From positions 1-59,819 of the IMG/VR virus record IMGVR_UViG_3300033149_006677: a DNA stretch of 59,819 nucleotides, one strand, 5' to 3'. Of the stretch, positions 22,552 to 32,550 are shown piece after piece. Below the pieces are notes generated by a model. It was not told the DNA's origin and searched no databases. It worked only from the letters and a program-made list of their open reading frames with translations. The stretch comes from a virus. Position 1 is the first letter of the stretch, and each line of letters starts with the position of its first letter. Both the position numbers and the translations under genes were made by a program.

Positions 22552-25500
22552 ATGGCAGGACTTGGTGCGCCAACACAGATAGCATCGCTTTTTGCAGTCA
22601 TAGGTGCGGACTTAAGCCCTCTCAACAGAGGGCTTAGATCCGCATCTTTTGCTTTGACGAGGTTCCAGCGCACATTTGGAACCATTTCGGATGCTATCTC
22701 TAATGTTGGGCGCGCACTAACGCTTGGTATCACATTTCCCGTAATCGGGCTTGGTACAGCGATTATCGGCGCAGCCACAAAGTGGGAAAGCGCTTTTATT
22801 GGTGTCCGAAAAACGGTCGATGCCACAGAAGAGCAGTTTGCGGAATTAGACAAGCAACTGCGAGATATGTCGCACAGAATTCCGCTAACCCCCTTCGAGC
22901 TAGCAGGTATCGCGGAAATCGCTGGTCAGCTAGGCTTCCCCATAGAGCAGATTGAACAATTTACCGAGACTGTTGCTCAGATGGCCGCTAGCACGAATAT
23001 GAGCGCGGAAGAGGCAGCTATGAGCTTGGCTCGCTTCCTGAACATTACCAAAGAGCTAGGCCCAGCCGGTACAGACATGGCAAGGCAATCCGAGCTAGTC
23101 GGCGCAGCCATTGTTGATCTTGGTAACAATTTCGCTACTACAGAGACCGAAATTTCGAGTATGGCATTGCGAATTGCTAGTGCCGGCGCCGTCGCGAATA
23201 TGACCCAAGATGAAATTCTTGGCATCGCTGCCGCGCTGTCTTCTCTTGGTGTCCACGCCGAAATGGGCGGTACCGCAATCTCTAGAGTTATCTTAAACCT
23301 TGCCAGTGCTATGAATACTGCTGGTGGCGAAATCGTAGATAACACAGACAAAATGGAAAAGTCTCGAGAGAAAATCGAGAGGCTCAAAAATGACATCGCC
23401 ATCGTTAACCAGCAGTTGAGTGAATACAACGAGAAGACAAAACCCTCTACTATTATGCGAGCGCAAGAGCGACTCCGACGTTACAATGAAGAGCTAGAAG
23501 AGGAGATTGAAAACTTAGCTGCGCTGCGAGAGCAACACGGTATGCTCAAGGACGATGTCAAGGCCATCTACGCTGAGGTGATGGGAATAAGCGTAGAAGA
23601 GCTTACAAAAATGTGGGAAGAGGGCCCAACAGATGCGATACTGGCGTTTATTCAGGGCCTTGGCCGCATGGCGGATGAGGGCAAAGATATTTTGCCCATA
23701 CTCAAGGACCTGAAGCTGAGCAATGTTCGGACCAGAGACGTATTGCTTCGTGCCGCCGCTGGTTACGATACCCTAACGGCAGCGGTCGATAGGGCGCATA
23801 ACGCATACCGAAGAGCAATTGAGGGAGATTCGGCACTTGTAGCGGAGGCCGAAAAGCGCTTCAAATCTTTCGAGTCTCAGCTCAAGATTACGAAAAACCT
23901 ATTAATCGATATGGGCATCACGATCGGGACTACGCTATTGCCCCCATTGAATGAGTTCCTTAAGACCATCAAGCCAATTATCGAACGGATGATAGATTGG
24001 GCGGAGACCCATCCAGAACAAACAAAGCTAGCTGTGGCCATCGCTGCCACCGCCGCGGCGGTTGGACCATTGCTCATGCTTCTAAGCGCCCTTATGACAC
24101 CAATGGGTCAAATAACATTCACGCTATCCACCCTGATAGCCCTCTTCTCGCTTGGCGATGATACGCTCTCCAAGCTTGGCGATACGGTAAAGACATTTGC
24201 ATCCGATGCCCTTCGCAAACTCGGCGAGAAGATTAAAAATACAGACTTTGGACAGTTAGCCAAGGACATCTTAAACGGCATCGCCGCTAAATCGGAAGAT
24301 CTCAACTCTTGGGCTATCTCCTTTATTGGTTCGGCACGCGATGCGCTAGCAGAAGGTCTTGGTGTAGAATCTACATGGTCAGCTATCGGGCAAAAGATGA
24401 TCGAAAAGATAAAGCCCGCTGTCGATGCGCTTGCGACTTGGGCATCCGAGTTAGGGGGAAAGCTCATAGAGGCACTTGCCAATGCCCTCGGTGCGGAGGA
24501 CACATCGTATGAGTCGATCGTCACCGCAATCTTGGGGGGGCTTGGTAGAGTTGTCATCGACGCCAGTGAGTTCGCCGGCAACATTTTGCACAACATAGCT
24601 GAATTTGTTGGTAGCGAGAAAGCCCAGTCTTACATGGAGGAAATAGGCGAGAACCTGGCTACAGCGCTTGCTACATTCTTCCAATCGGATACTAAGATGG
24701 GCGAGGATGTTATAACTGCCCTTATCGGTGCTATGGCCCAAGCAGCTATCGACGTAAGCGCGCTTATGGCGAATTTACTGGGAACTATGGAGGCGTTTAT
24801 AAAGAGCGATGCTGCCACTACTTTTGTCCAAGGCATTGGAAAAGGGCTCGGTGAAGCTATCGCCAAGGTATTCGATATAGAACATGGTCTTGGTGTTGGC
24901 ATCCTGCTGGCAATAATCAGAAACATCGCTAGGGCGATAGCATCCAGCCGCAAGATATTTGGAACCATCGCCGCCAATTTCTTGGGTGGTTTTATCGAGG
25001 GGCTCACTGGTACAAAACTGACAGACAAGCAAATAGAAGCACTTGCCAAAGTTATTGCCCCAGTATCTGTTCTAGGGAAGAAAATCGATGAGAACTTAGA
25101 AAAAGCCACGGCTACGCTAATTGGTCCTGCGTGGGAAAAGATTGGGGAAGATCCCAAGACACAGCAGCAAATCTATGACATGCTATTTCCATCGATCGGT
25201 GTTGTCCCACAAGAAACCATTAATGAGGCGCAAGAGTCTGGCACGACGATCAGTGGCGAGATCATTTCTGGCATAGTCACCGGAATGAATGAAAAAAAGG
25301 CAGAAGCAAACGATGCGATAAAGGACATAGCAAATACGCTGATAAACATCGCACAAGATATACTCGGGATTCGGTCCCCCTCCAAAGTATTCTTAGATAT
25401 TGGCAAGGCCATAGGTGAGGGCCTAAAAGCTGGTATTGTCTCCAAGATCAGAGAGATTGCCAACGCAGCAGCCGATATGGTCAGAGCCGCAATCCAGGCA

Positions 25501-26427
25501 GCACGAGAAGCCGCAGCCATTGCCTCTCCATCCAAGGAGTTTGCTGAGATCGGTGAGCTTATGGGGCAAGGCTTAGCAGAAGGAACACTTGCCACAACGG
25601 GGTTGCTCAACGACTCTTGGAAACAAATTATAGATGGGATTGTAGAAGACACCGAAGATGGATTTAAGAGGATCAAAGAGGGCTGGCTAGACAATGCCAA
25701 GAAGTTCCGCAAGGTAATCAGCCGCGTGATTGACAATGTCAATAAGGCGTTTGAGAGAATAGACATTGTAACCTCTATTCTCTCTGGTGCTGAAGACTAC
25801 ATAAAGGAAATGTTAATCGATCCGCTAGAAGAGTCTCTCAGTGGGGTGGAGGATGAGATCAAGACACTCCAGCGAAAATTCTATCTCACTGAGGAAGAGC
25901 AGGCTCGCCTAAATGAGCTACTTGCAGAGCGAGATCGTCTAACTGGAGAAATAGAGGCCAAAGAGAACAGGATCGCGCAAATAAGAGAAAAGCAGACTCA
26001 GATCGACTTTCTGAGAATGCAACTAGAGCTTTTGACCCTTATCAAAGATTCTGGGCTAGATGCGAAAGACATATTGAGCGGTATTCAGCTTGGTCTAGAG
26101 GCAGACGCCGAGGCGATCTTTGACGCGATGTCTCAAGTACTTGATGCGTTAATAGAACAGGTGAACGAGCAGCTTGGGATTGCTTCGCCGTCCAAGGTCT
26201 TTGAGAAAATCGGCCAATTGATGATGGCTGGTATGGAGAAGGGGATCAAAGAATCTATGCTTAAGCCCGCGGTTGCTACCAGAGACGCGATAACACAAAT
26301 CGCGAACAATAATATGACTATGAACCGCAAAGATGTAATAGTTATCAATGATAGATCGGCGCAGGCTGCTTTCTGGTACTCGCGTCGCGAAACTGAGCTG
26401 CGCAAACTTGCGATGGGAATGATGTGA
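22552..26427 (+). CDS. Tape measure protein, 1,291 aa
   Basis: Sets tail length and is ejected with the DNA. The N-terminal part has the TMP core (AAISMARFLNIT-like Ala/Leu-rich helices and MGGTAISRVILNLASAM), a coiled coil near 270-330, a hydrophobic membrane-prone stretch near 490-535 and three copies of the (I/R)ASPSKxFxxIG motif near 939, 989 and 1210. At about 1.5 angstrom per residue the tail would be roughly 190 nm. No peptidoglycan hydrolase domain recognised. Confidence 0.95.
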   Translation: MAGLGAPTQIASLFAVIGADLSPLNRGLRSASFALTRFQRTFGTISDAISNVGRALTLGITFPVIGLGTAIIGAATKWESAFIGVRKTVDATEEQFAELDKQLRDMSHRIPLTPFELAGIAEIAGQLGFPIEQIEQFTETVAQMAASTNMSAEEAAMSLARFLNITKELGPAGTDMARQSELVGAAIVDLGNNFATTETEISSMALRIASAGAVANMTQDEILGIAAALSSLGVHAEMGGTAISRVILNLASAMNTAGGEIVDNTDKMEKSREKIERLKNDIAIVNQQLSEYNEKTKPSTIMRAQERLRRYNEELEEEIENLAALREQHGMLKDDVKAIYAEVMGISVEELTKMWEEGPTDAILAFIQGLGRMADEGKDILPILKDLKLSNVRTRDVLLRAAAGYDTLTAAVDRAHNAYRRAIEGDSALVAEAEKRFKSFESQLKITKNLLIDMGITIGTTLLPPLNEFLKTIKPIIERMIDWAETHPEQTKLAVAIAATAAAVGPLLMLLSALMTPMGQITFTLSTLIALFSLGDDTLSKLGDTVKTFASDALRKLGEKIKNTDFGQLAKDILNGIAAKSEDLNSWAISFIGSARDALAEGLGVESTWSAIGQKMIEKIKPAVDALATWASELGGKLIEALANALGAEDTSYESIVTAILGGLGRVVIDASEFAGNILHNIAEFVGSEKAQSYMEEIGENLATALATFFQSDTKMGEDVITALIGAMAQAAIDVSALMANLLGTMEAFIKSDAATTFVQGIGKGLGEAIAKVFDIEHGLGVGILLAIIRNIARAIASSRKIFGTIAANFLGGFIEGLTGTKLTDKQIEALAKVIAPVSVLGKKIDENLEKATATLIGPAWEKIGEDPKTQQQIYDMLFPSIGVVPQETINEAQESGTTISGEIISGIVTGMNEKKAEANDAIKDIANTLINIAQDILGIRSPSKVFLDIGKAIGEGLKAGIVSKIREIANAAADMVRAAIQAAREAAAIASPSKEFAEIGELMGQGLAEGTLATTGLLNDSWKQIIDGIVEDTEDGFKRIKEGWLDNAKKFRKVISRVIDNVNKAFERIDIVTSILSGAEDYIKEMLIDPLEESLSGVEDEIKTLQRKFYLTEEEQARLNELLAERDRLTGEIEAKENRIAQIREKQTQIDFLRMQLELLTLIKDSGLDAKDILSGIQLGLEADAEAIFDAMSQVLDALIEQVNEQLGIASPSKVFEKIGQLMMAGMEKGIKESMLKPAVATRDAITQIANNNMTMNRKDVIVINDRSAQAAFWYSRRETELRKLAMGMM

Positions 26428-26428
26428 A

Positions 26429-27874
26429 ATGCCATTCAAGCTAACACTTGAGAGATACAACGAGGCAACAGTAAACCTAAATAGTGGTTCCGTGCCTGGA
26501 TTTTGGCTTGATAGCGGAGATGATAATTGGCAGGCCAAGGAACCCACATCTGATCCCTTTGACGCGCCGCAGACGATAACCGAAGAATTATCGCTTCTTG
26601 TCAAGGGAACAAGCCACGACAGTCTTGCACAATTGCTGCAAGACCTGAACGACATGAAGCAAGCTGTACGGGACTTTGAACTACACAAGCCTATGGCAAA
26701 GCCTGTGTGCATGCATGTTCAGTTAAGTGATGAATCGTATGAGAGAGTCGCCCTCATACGTAGATTGGACTCGGCAGAAGTTTCCAGCTCCGCCTCAGAT
26801 TTGATAGAGGAATATATGCTTCGCTTGGCACTCTCTATTGATCGGATGCCATACTGGGAGACATTTGATGACTTAGACATGTCGTCATATGAAACTGAAC
26901 TTCTGCCATCTAGCACATGGGGAACAGCACCAGTGGTTGAGATGCATCTCAATGTCAATGGAGATGCAAACGCGCGAGTTGCCAAACTACTATTACAGCA
27001 TATTAGCACGGGGGGCACAATACAGAACCTGTGGCTTGGGATTAGAACACATGGTTTTGAGGCGGACGCGCTGGGACATACATTTGTGCCATACTTTGAG
27101 GCGGAGAGTGGCGTTTACGCCAAGGGAACAACCATTTCTAAAATTCCCAGCGCTGAAGCTTTTGGTGGAACATTTGTGCGTATCCCAAGTGGGGTTTCTA
27201 GCTGGATGGTAACCACTAGATGGATTCTCGGCGAATCTCTTTGGGGGTCTCCAAACGTATACTTGGAGAATCAATTCGGCCGCTATTTATGGCTGATGAG
27301 GGCACGCGCCGGTAATGATGGAACGTGGAGCACAAGGTTACTATGGGGATACAGAGCAATGGATGATAGGGACTTCTCTCCAGGGCCTACTGTTGACATA
27401 ACGGGAACGGCTTGGCACATCTATGAAATGGGCTACCAAAGTGTCCCACTGTACGACATGCGAGATGGAATTGGCAATTCACTCTATACAGCGGGGTATG
27501 AGATTCGTTTACAAGCAAAACAAAATGGTGGAACCAGTGGCTTAGATATTGATGCCATTGTGATGATCCCAGTGGAAAACGGTATCTTGTCCGTAAAGAA
27601 CGCGAATCTCGAGGATTCAGATCAGCTGATATTCCAAACATATATGGATGAATCTATACATTGTATGTCCATAGATATAGAAGATGAGTCTGTCGAGTTA
27701 ATTCCTGAGTTTAGCTCAGATGGTTTCTACTTGCCACCAGGCGGTACTGCATATCTTATTCTAGCCGCATCTCAGGGAACCTCGACTGTGAATGATGCTA
27801 TTTCGTATTGCTCTATTACGCAGTACATTTACATAAATGAGCGCTATCACTCGCTACGCGGAGCGGATACATAA
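26429..27874 (+). CDS. Distal tail/baseplate protein, 481 aa
   Basis: Large beta-rich protein directly after the tape measure gene, where siphoviruses encode the distal tail protein (Dit). The N-terminal about 150 residues (KLTLERYNEATVNL and TEELSLLVKG) resemble a Dit core, followed by jelly-roll-like carbohydrate-binding repeats (WGTAPVVEMHLNVNGDANAR and similar). Function assigned mainly by position. The start is 1 base after the tape measure stop. Confidence 0.65.
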   Translation: MPFKLTLERYNEATVNLNSGSVPGFWLDSGDDNWQAKEPTSDPFDAPQTITEELSLLVKGTSHDSLAQLLQDLNDMKQAVRDFELHKPMAKPVCMHVQLSDESYERVALIRRLDSAEVSSSASDLIEEYMLRLALSIDRMPYWETFDDLDMSSYETELLPSSTWGTAPVVEMHLNVNGDANARVAKLLLQHISTGGTIQNLWLGIRTHGFEADALGHTFVPYFEAESGVYAKGTTISKIPSAEAFGGTFVRIPSGVSSWMVTTRWILGESLWGSPNVYLENQFGRYLWLMRARAGNDGTWSTRLLWGYRAMDDRDFSPGPTVDITGTAWHIYEMGYQSVPLYDMRDGIGNSLYTAGYEIRLQAKQNGGTSGLDIDAIVMIPVENGILSVKNANLEDSDQLIFQTYMDESIHCMSIDIEDESVELIPEFSSDGFYLPPGGTAYLILAASQGTSTVNDAISYCSITQYIYINERYHSLRGADT

Positions 27875-28986
27875 TGACTAGTATCCTTCTCCTTGGCAGA
27901 CTAACGGATAATATGCCCTTTCTCGGCAATATCACAAGTATCGCTAGAGACTGGCAACGCTCAACAGATGCAATCGGCGGATATTCCGAGGCATCCTTTC
28001 ATATTTCTAATCTCTCCAGAGGAGAGTTAGTAGATTTTTACAACGAGAACTTAGGCTGCATTATCCGAGAGACGAGTTATGGTCTTGTCACCTGGGAAGG
28101 CATGATCGTAGAAATGCGCCTAATCATTAACGATGTGGAGTATATACGCACACTAGACGCGGACTGGTTCCACAATAAGGTTGGCGTAATTTACAGTAGT
28201 GGCCCGAACAGGCTGACGATTCCTTTCGACTACGATCAAGAGTCAATAGATACATATGGTGAAATGCAATATATTATCTCCCTGGCAGGAGCGACCAGCG
28301 AGGCAGCAACCGCATTACGAGACAGACATCTCAAGGAGTTTGCTTGGCCCAGGTCGAGGATGGTTGGGCCTATCCCGTTTGGATATTGGACACGCAAACA
28401 GCAAGGTTTGCATATAATGTGTCTAGGGCTTTGGAATACACTGAATTGGCGCTACCACACAACAGCCAATGAAGATCAAGCATCAATCAGCGTTGCTGCA
28501 CTAGTGCAAGAATCTGAATTCATATCTGCCGGCGAGATACAGGATAATACCATGACTGTTCGGGTTGATGGCGATCCAAGACCGATAAGGCTCGGAGATG
28601 CCATTGCCGATATTGCCGAACAGGGCGATATTGATGGCAATATGTGGCAAGTTGGTGTTTACAATAACAGGCAGCTAGTATATGAGCAGGCGCCACAGGA
28701 GGTGGACTACGTAATTCGAGGGGGGAGACTTACCGAGCGAGTAGGCAGTGAGATTCCTCTTCCTTTTGTAAAGCCTGGCAAATTAGTTAGAAATGATGAT
28801 GCACCAAGAATATATACCGCAAACAGGGCGGAGGATATATGGAACGATCCAACTGTCGCCTACATAGAATCCGTGCAGTTTCGTGCCCCCAATGAGCTAT
28901 CGTTGCGACTTTATGGCAAAGAGCCACTGACAAGCACACTACAGCTACATATCGCCAGAGGATTTTCAAATGTTACGCAGGTCTAG
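27874..28986 (+). CDS. Tail-tip protein, 370 aa
   Basis: Follows the Dit-like gene with overlapping start/stop, the position of the tail-associated (Tal/gp27-like) hub. GRLTDNMPFLGNITSIARDW and a YSEASFHISN segment suggest a gp27/gp44-like beta fold. No enzymatic domain visible. Low sequence recognition; the call rests on order and size. Confidence 0.6.
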   Translation: MTSILLLGRLTDNMPFLGNITSIARDWQRSTDAIGGYSEASFHISNLSRGELVDFYNENLGCIIRETSYGLVTWEGMIVEMRLIINDVEYIRTLDADWFHNKVGVIYSSGPNRLTIPFDYDQESIDTYGEMQYIISLAGATSEAATALRDRHLKEFAWPRSRMVGPIPFGYWTRKQQGLHIMCLGLWNTLNWRYHTTANEDQASISVAALVQESEFISAGEIQDNTMTVRVDGDPRPIRLGDAIADIAEQGDIDGNMWQVGVYNNRQLVYEQAPQEVDYVIRGGRLTERVGSEIPLPFVKPGKLVRNDDAPRIYTANRAEDIWNDPTVAYIESVQFRAPNELSLRLYGKEPLTSTLQLHIARGFSNVTQV

Positions 28987-29416
28987 ATATTGGGGAACTA
29001 AAGAGCAGCTTTTTGAAGCGAATGTCATCAATACACTGATGTACAAGTTTGTTCCGCTACAAACCGAGGCCACTAGCACAAACTGGGACGGTGATTCTTT
29101 TAGCACGACCTCGGCGACGAAAATTGATTTAAGTAGTGAATTCGGCATACCAGATAACGTGAAGGCTGTATTGGTGCGGGTGAGTGCGCGAGATAGTGGA
29201 TCGCAAGCTGGCGGCAGACAATACATTATTTTGGGGCCTAGCAGCACATCTGGTGGCGCATTGGTGCTCGAATTGTCTGGGGTAGATAACGATGCTTGGC
29301 GACACGAAACGGGCATTATTCCCTGCGATGACAATGGTGATATTTACTATACCATAAGTGCCAGCGGAACAGACACTATGGAAATTTACTTATATATCTT
29401 TGGATATTGGATATGA
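28970..29416 (+). CDS. Tail fibre or receptor-binding protein, 148 aa
   Basis: Compact beta-rich protein with SARDSGSQAGGRQYIILGPS and a C-terminal YYTISASGTDTMEIYLYIFG strand, like globular ends of phage receptor-binding proteins. Overlaps the tail-tip gene by 17 bases. Probably the host-binding end of the tail; not proven. Confidence 0.55.
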   Translation: MLRRSRYWGTKEQLFEANVINTLMYKFVPLQTEATSTNWDGDSFSTTSATKIDLSSEFGIPDNVKAVLVRVSARDSGSQAGGRQYIILGPSSTSGGALVLELSGVDNDAWRHETGIIPCDDNGDIYYTISASGTDTMEIYLYIFGYWI

Positions 29417-30351
29417 GCAAGCTAGGACTATGGTTTAAGGACATGCCAGATATAACCGATGATATAACCAGGCTTGTTGCTCACAGCAACATCCCTTGGC
29501 TTAAGGTTGCCATACCAGACAGATGGGGTATACCGCCGTCGGCTATTTTTCGCATGCAAACTATAGTGGCGTCGTTTCCATTACGAGATGACATAGAATA
29601 CGTCAGGCAGGGGAAATGGGGCGCGATAGAGTATTTCAATGCTTATAAGAAGCGATACCAAGCGCTAGCGGCGATGGACATAAGAGATTTTACGGGGCCA
29701 AGTGGAGGAAGTGCACCTTTGGATGAGGATAACGATGCGGTAGCTAGCTTTTGGCTTGAATGGAGTCAGCTTGTCGTAGCGCTGGATTGCCATCCCTGGA
29801 TTCTCTCCACAAGCCTTGGCGGACTAGACATATTATCTGGCAAATACGATGAGGCTATTGCATTCGCCGTGAAGCACGATGGTGGTGTGGAAATACCCGC
29901 CGCCGATCTTTTCTCTCCAAAGTATTATTATCTTGTAGAGAGGGTGGGCAATAGGCCATCGATTCTAGCTAGCGAGACGGACCCAAAGAGAAAGTGGAAG
30001 CAGCTATTGGAGTATGACGATAAGCTGGCCGAAGAAGAAAGCATTGCCGCAATCATCGTAGACGCTGGTGACGACAGAATTGTTTCGCAAGTTGTCAAAA
30101 AGCATGCTTTTCCCAGCAGTATAGAGGCAATTATTGTCAACAAGATGCGTGGCAAAACTTTATCTTTGCACGAAGATAAATTACTATCATATGGGCGGAC
30201 GATTGGACTAGCTCCAATCTCCGAGGAAATTATTGTAGGGCCATATTTTGCTCAAGCATTCATGTGCCTTCAGAAGCCAAACGAGCGATTTGTTCTGTAC
30301 TATTCGCCAGACAGATCGCGCGTGGTTAAAAAGATAAAGCTAAGGTCGTGA
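29413..30351 (+). CDS. Tail-region protein with barrel-like start, 312 aa
   Basis: Start ATG 29413 overlaps the previous TGA. The N-terminus (LGLWFKDM...LVAHSNIPWLKVAIPDRWG) resembles the first strands of glycoside hydrolase TIM barrels carried by some phage tails, but no catalytic pair can be pointed to. The C-terminal 40 residues form a small beta domain (FVLYYSPDRSRVVKKIKL), common at the end of bacterial surface glycosidases. Treat as hypothetical. Confidence 0.5.
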   Translation: MSKLGLWFKDMPDITDDITRLVAHSNIPWLKVAIPDRWGIPPSAIFRMQTIVASFPLRDDIEYVRQGKWGAIEYFNAYKKRYQALAAMDIRDFTGPSGGSAPLDEDNDAVASFWLEWSQLVVALDCHPWILSTSLGGLDILSGKYDEAIAFAVKHDGGVEIPAADLFSPKYYYLVERVGNRPSILASETDPKRKWKQLLEYDDKLAEEESIAAIIVDAGDDRIVSQVVKKHAFPSSIEAIIVNKMRGKTLSLHEDKLLSYGRTIGLAPISEEIIVGPYFAQAFMCLQKPNERFVLYYSPDRSRVVKKIKLRS

Positions 30352-30728
30352 TCATGGAAACGTTGCTGTTAAATCTTGGTGCTACTGTTGGTGGGTTCTC
30401 TGGTCTGGTCGCTATGGTTTTAATGATTTGGTTTTTGAGGCTACAATCTGCTATACAGAAAAATATGGAGAACAGAAGTATGGCAGATCAAGAATTGCTG
30501 GACACACTTGTACAGGAAATTGTCTCTGCAAGACACGAGAGCAACGACATTATCAGCGCCAACACGGAAGCGCTGACAAAGGTTGCCATTCTATTGGCGC
30601 AACTCTCCGATGACCTAGAGCGTCATAACAGAGAAACCACCAGCATGCTAACAGAGTTAAGTAACTACGTAAGGAAGGGCCAAATTGACAAACACTCGCT
30701 GGACACAAGAGGAAGTACATCTTCTTAA
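30348..30728 (+). CDS. Membrane-anchored coiled-coil protein, 126 aa
   Basis: Hydrophobic helix at residues about 9-31 (TVGGFSGLVAMVLMIWFL) followed by a long coiled coil. Start is the GTG at 30348 (overlapping the previous TGA) or the ATG at 30354. The topology resembles phage XhlA/haemolysin-like lysis accessory proteins or tail-anchored spanin-like factors. Located near the holin. Confidence 0.55.
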   Translation: MIMETLLLNLGATVGGFSGLVAMVLMIWFLRLQSAIQKNMENRSMADQELLDTLVQEIVSARHESNDIISANTEALTKVAILLAQLSDDLERHNRETTSMLTELSNYVRKGQIDKHSLDTRGSTSS

Positions 30729-31596
30729 CATGCTTTACCAACGTGGGCTCACCTATGAGCAGATAGCCAATGAGCTCAGGTCGAGGGGTATTAACCGCAC
30801 CGTAAAGGCGGTTATTAAAAAGGTAAAACGAGAAAGGAAAAAGGACAGATCAAGTTGGTACGTCAACATCATTCCATCTCCAACAGAGCGCTTTGACAAG
30901 CCCTTGGAAGTAGAAGAGGACAACATCGTCCTCTTCTTTGATATGCATGCTCCATTTCATGATGCCAGGTGGATAAACTTGGTCATAGAGCTCGCGCTGA
31001 AGTACGATTGCTCACTAGCTGGTATCGGCGGCGATCTTGTAGACTTTACAGCGCTGAGCAAATATGGGCGTCAGGAGCGTGTAGAGCTGGAGGATGAGTT
31101 CCGCTCGGCCGAACAGATTATCTCTGCGTTGGCAGACACATTCGATAGAGTAGTCTACTGTGGTGGAAATCATGAGATGCGCCTGCCACGGTTAACGGGC
31201 AATGCACTGAACCTACTGGACACCATGAAGTTTTTCGTTAGGCGCGAAAATGTATTGCTAACTGACTATCAATGGTTTATAATACGTAGTGCAGGGGAAA
31301 AGTACTATGTAGAACATCCGAAAAACTTTTCCTCACACGCGACACTGGTACCAAAGGCTCTATGCAGCAAATTCTTATGTCACGTCATCGCTGGTCATGG
31401 TCACCGATGGGGCATAACAAGAGATGCCTCCGACAACTTCTGGGCCATAGATGCAGGGATGTGCGCAGACATAAAAAGACTAGCCTACGTTTCCAAGGTA
31501 CACAGTCGCTTGCCCAAAATGTCTCAAGGGGCAGTTATTATCAAAGAAGGTATCCCAATTTTACTCTCACCGAACAACATAGACTTTTATCGTTAA
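30685..31596 (+). CDS. Metallophosphoesterase with N-terminal Myb-like domain, 303 aa
   Basis: Calcineurin-like phosphoesterase: DMHAPFHD, GGDLVDF, CGGNHE and GHGHRWG are the metal-binding motifs in order. An extra N-terminal domain (WTQEEVHLLNMLYQRGLTYE) is a SANT/Myb-like helix-turn-helix, which suggests nucleic-acid targeting. It starts at TTG 30685 with GGAAGGG upstream and overlaps the preceding gene by 44 bases. Possible DNA/RNA 3'-phosphatase or nuclease. Confidence 0.8.
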   Translation: MTNTRWTQEEVHLLNMLYQRGLTYEQIANELRSRGINRTVKAVIKKVKRERKKDRSSWYVNIIPSPTERFDKPLEVEEDNIVLFFDMHAPFHDARWINLVIELALKYDCSLAGIGGDLVDFTALSKYGRQERVELEDEFRSAEQIISALADTFDRVVYCGGNHEMRLPRLTGNALNLLDTMKFFVRRENVLLTDYQWFIIRSAGEKYYVEHPKNFSSHATLVPKALCSKFLCHVIAGHGHRWGITRDASDNFWAIDAGMCADIKRLAYVSKVHSRLPKMSQGAVIIKEGIPILLSPNNIDFYR

Positions 31597-31605
31597 GGAG
31601 GACCC

Positions 31606-31902
31606 ATGTTCGAGGAAATTTTGAGCAACGTCACCGTTTTGGCATTTCTAGCCGTTACGCTGTCGAAGGTAATAGAAAACACAATTGGCAAGCTGTACGA
31701 GAACATTCCCGTTCTCAAAAACTACAAGTGGACTATTATCTTTTGGAGCATTCTTGCAGGAATTCTGCTTTGTCTCAGGGCGGAGATCGGCATTTTGCCC
31801 GCGCTCCCCCCTCCGGACAATTATATACTGGCCGGTGTGATGGTCGGCTGTGGCGCTGGCCTCTTCTGGGACATCGTTCTAGACCCTGGCCCAAATTCCT
31901 AG
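31606..31902 (+). CDS. Holin-like membrane protein, 98 aa
   Basis: Helices at about 8-22, 41-60 and 74-92 are hydrophobic (YKWTIIFWSILAGILLCL, YILAGVMVGCGAGLFWDIVL). AAGGAGG site. Last gene of the late operon, directly before a strong terminator, which is the usual place for lysis genes. The amidase at 15801 or the lysozyme-like protein at 51759 would be its partner. Confidence 0.7.
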   Translation: MFEEILSNVTVLAFLAVTLSKVIENTIGKLYENIPVLKNYKWTIIFWSILAGILLCLRAEIGILPALPPPDNYILAGVMVGCGAGLFWDIVLDPGPNS

Positions 31903-31911
31903 GAGCTATCT

Positions 31912-31939
31912 GGGGATGGATTGCATCCATCCCCTTTTT
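31912..31939 (+). terminator. Late-operon intrinsic terminator
   Basis: 9-bp perfect stem (31912-31920 with 31926-31934), 5-base loop TTGCA, then TTTTT. Confidence 0.9.
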
Positions 31940-31951
31940 GGCGTCTCATAT

Positions 31952-31980
31952 TTGACAAGTGAACAAGTATGGCATATACT
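31952..31980 (+). promoter_or_regulatory. Promoter of the regulatory gene cluster
   Basis: TTGACA (31952-31957), 17-bp spacer, TATACT (31975-31980). Drives the three DNA-binding-protein genes at 32019-33184. Confidence 0.85.
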
Positions 31981-32018
31981 ATACGAGTAGCACACATACT
32001 ATAATGTAAGGAGAACAA

Positions 32019-32216
32019 ATGGGAAAGCTAGTTACTGTAAGAAAGCTCACTGAGCGATATAATGTCGCGCCATCTACGATTCGTAAATACATTTACGAAG
32101 GGAAGTTTAAGTCAGCAACCAATTTTGACAGACGCTGGTATATAGACGAAGACGAGGCAGAAATCGTCCTTGCAGCTTTCGACACGCAGAAGGAGAGAGA
32201 TGGTCGAGATAAGTGA
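32019..32216 (+). CDS. MerR/excisionase-type DNA-binding protein, 65 aa
   Basis: Winged helix-turn-helix: VRKLTERYNVAPSTIRKYIYEGKFKSA followed by a RRWYIDEDEAE wing. Same fold as phage Xis/AlpA and BldC proteins. First gene after its own promoter. A transcription regulator is likely because no integrase is seen for an excisionase to act with. Confidence 0.75.
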   Translation: MGKLVTVRKLTERYNVAPSTIRKYIYEGKFKSATNFDRRWYIDEDEAEIVLAAFDTQKERDGRDK

Positions 32217-32550
32217 AGAAATCCGCAAGCTTGGCGAGTTAAAAGGGTATCTATCTATTAAGGATATTGTCCGAGGGACACATTTGAGCGAGTCATCGAT
32301 TCGCAGCCTCATCTATTCTGGTGAGCTACCAGCCCGAAAGGACGCTGGTATCTGGAAGGTATCTGTCGAAGACCTTGAAAATATGCAACCGAAGGATCAC
32401 AGGAAGCGCAAGCTTTCTGATGAGGACGTTCGTTTTATCAGGGAAAATAGGGGCAAGATTTTACAAGAGGACCTTGCCAAGATGTTTGGCGTATCCACGT
32501 CACACATTAGCTATATTCAGCTGAGGAAACGACGCCCAAATGTCAGATAA
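32200..32550 (+). CDS. Double helix-turn-helix regulator, 116 aa
   Basis: Start ATG 32200 has AAGGAG upstream. The N-terminal domain (LSIKDIVRGTHLSESSIRSL...) is a second excisionase-like winged helix, related to the preceding gene. The C-terminal region (ILQEDLAKMFGVSTSHISYI) is a separate helix-turn-helix. Overlaps both neighbours. Probably a repressor or activator of adjacent promoters. Confidence 0.7.
   Translation: MVEISEEIRKLGELKGYLSIKDIVRGTHLSESSIRSLIYSGELPARKDAGIWKVSVEDLENMQPKDHRKRKLSDEDVRFIRENRGKILQEDLAKMFGVSTSHISYIQLRKRRPNVR

Noticed and set aside
32019-32216. Excisionase of a temperate phage
   Set aside because: The fold fits, but no integrase or attachment site was found, so a general DNA-binding regulator is the safer call.
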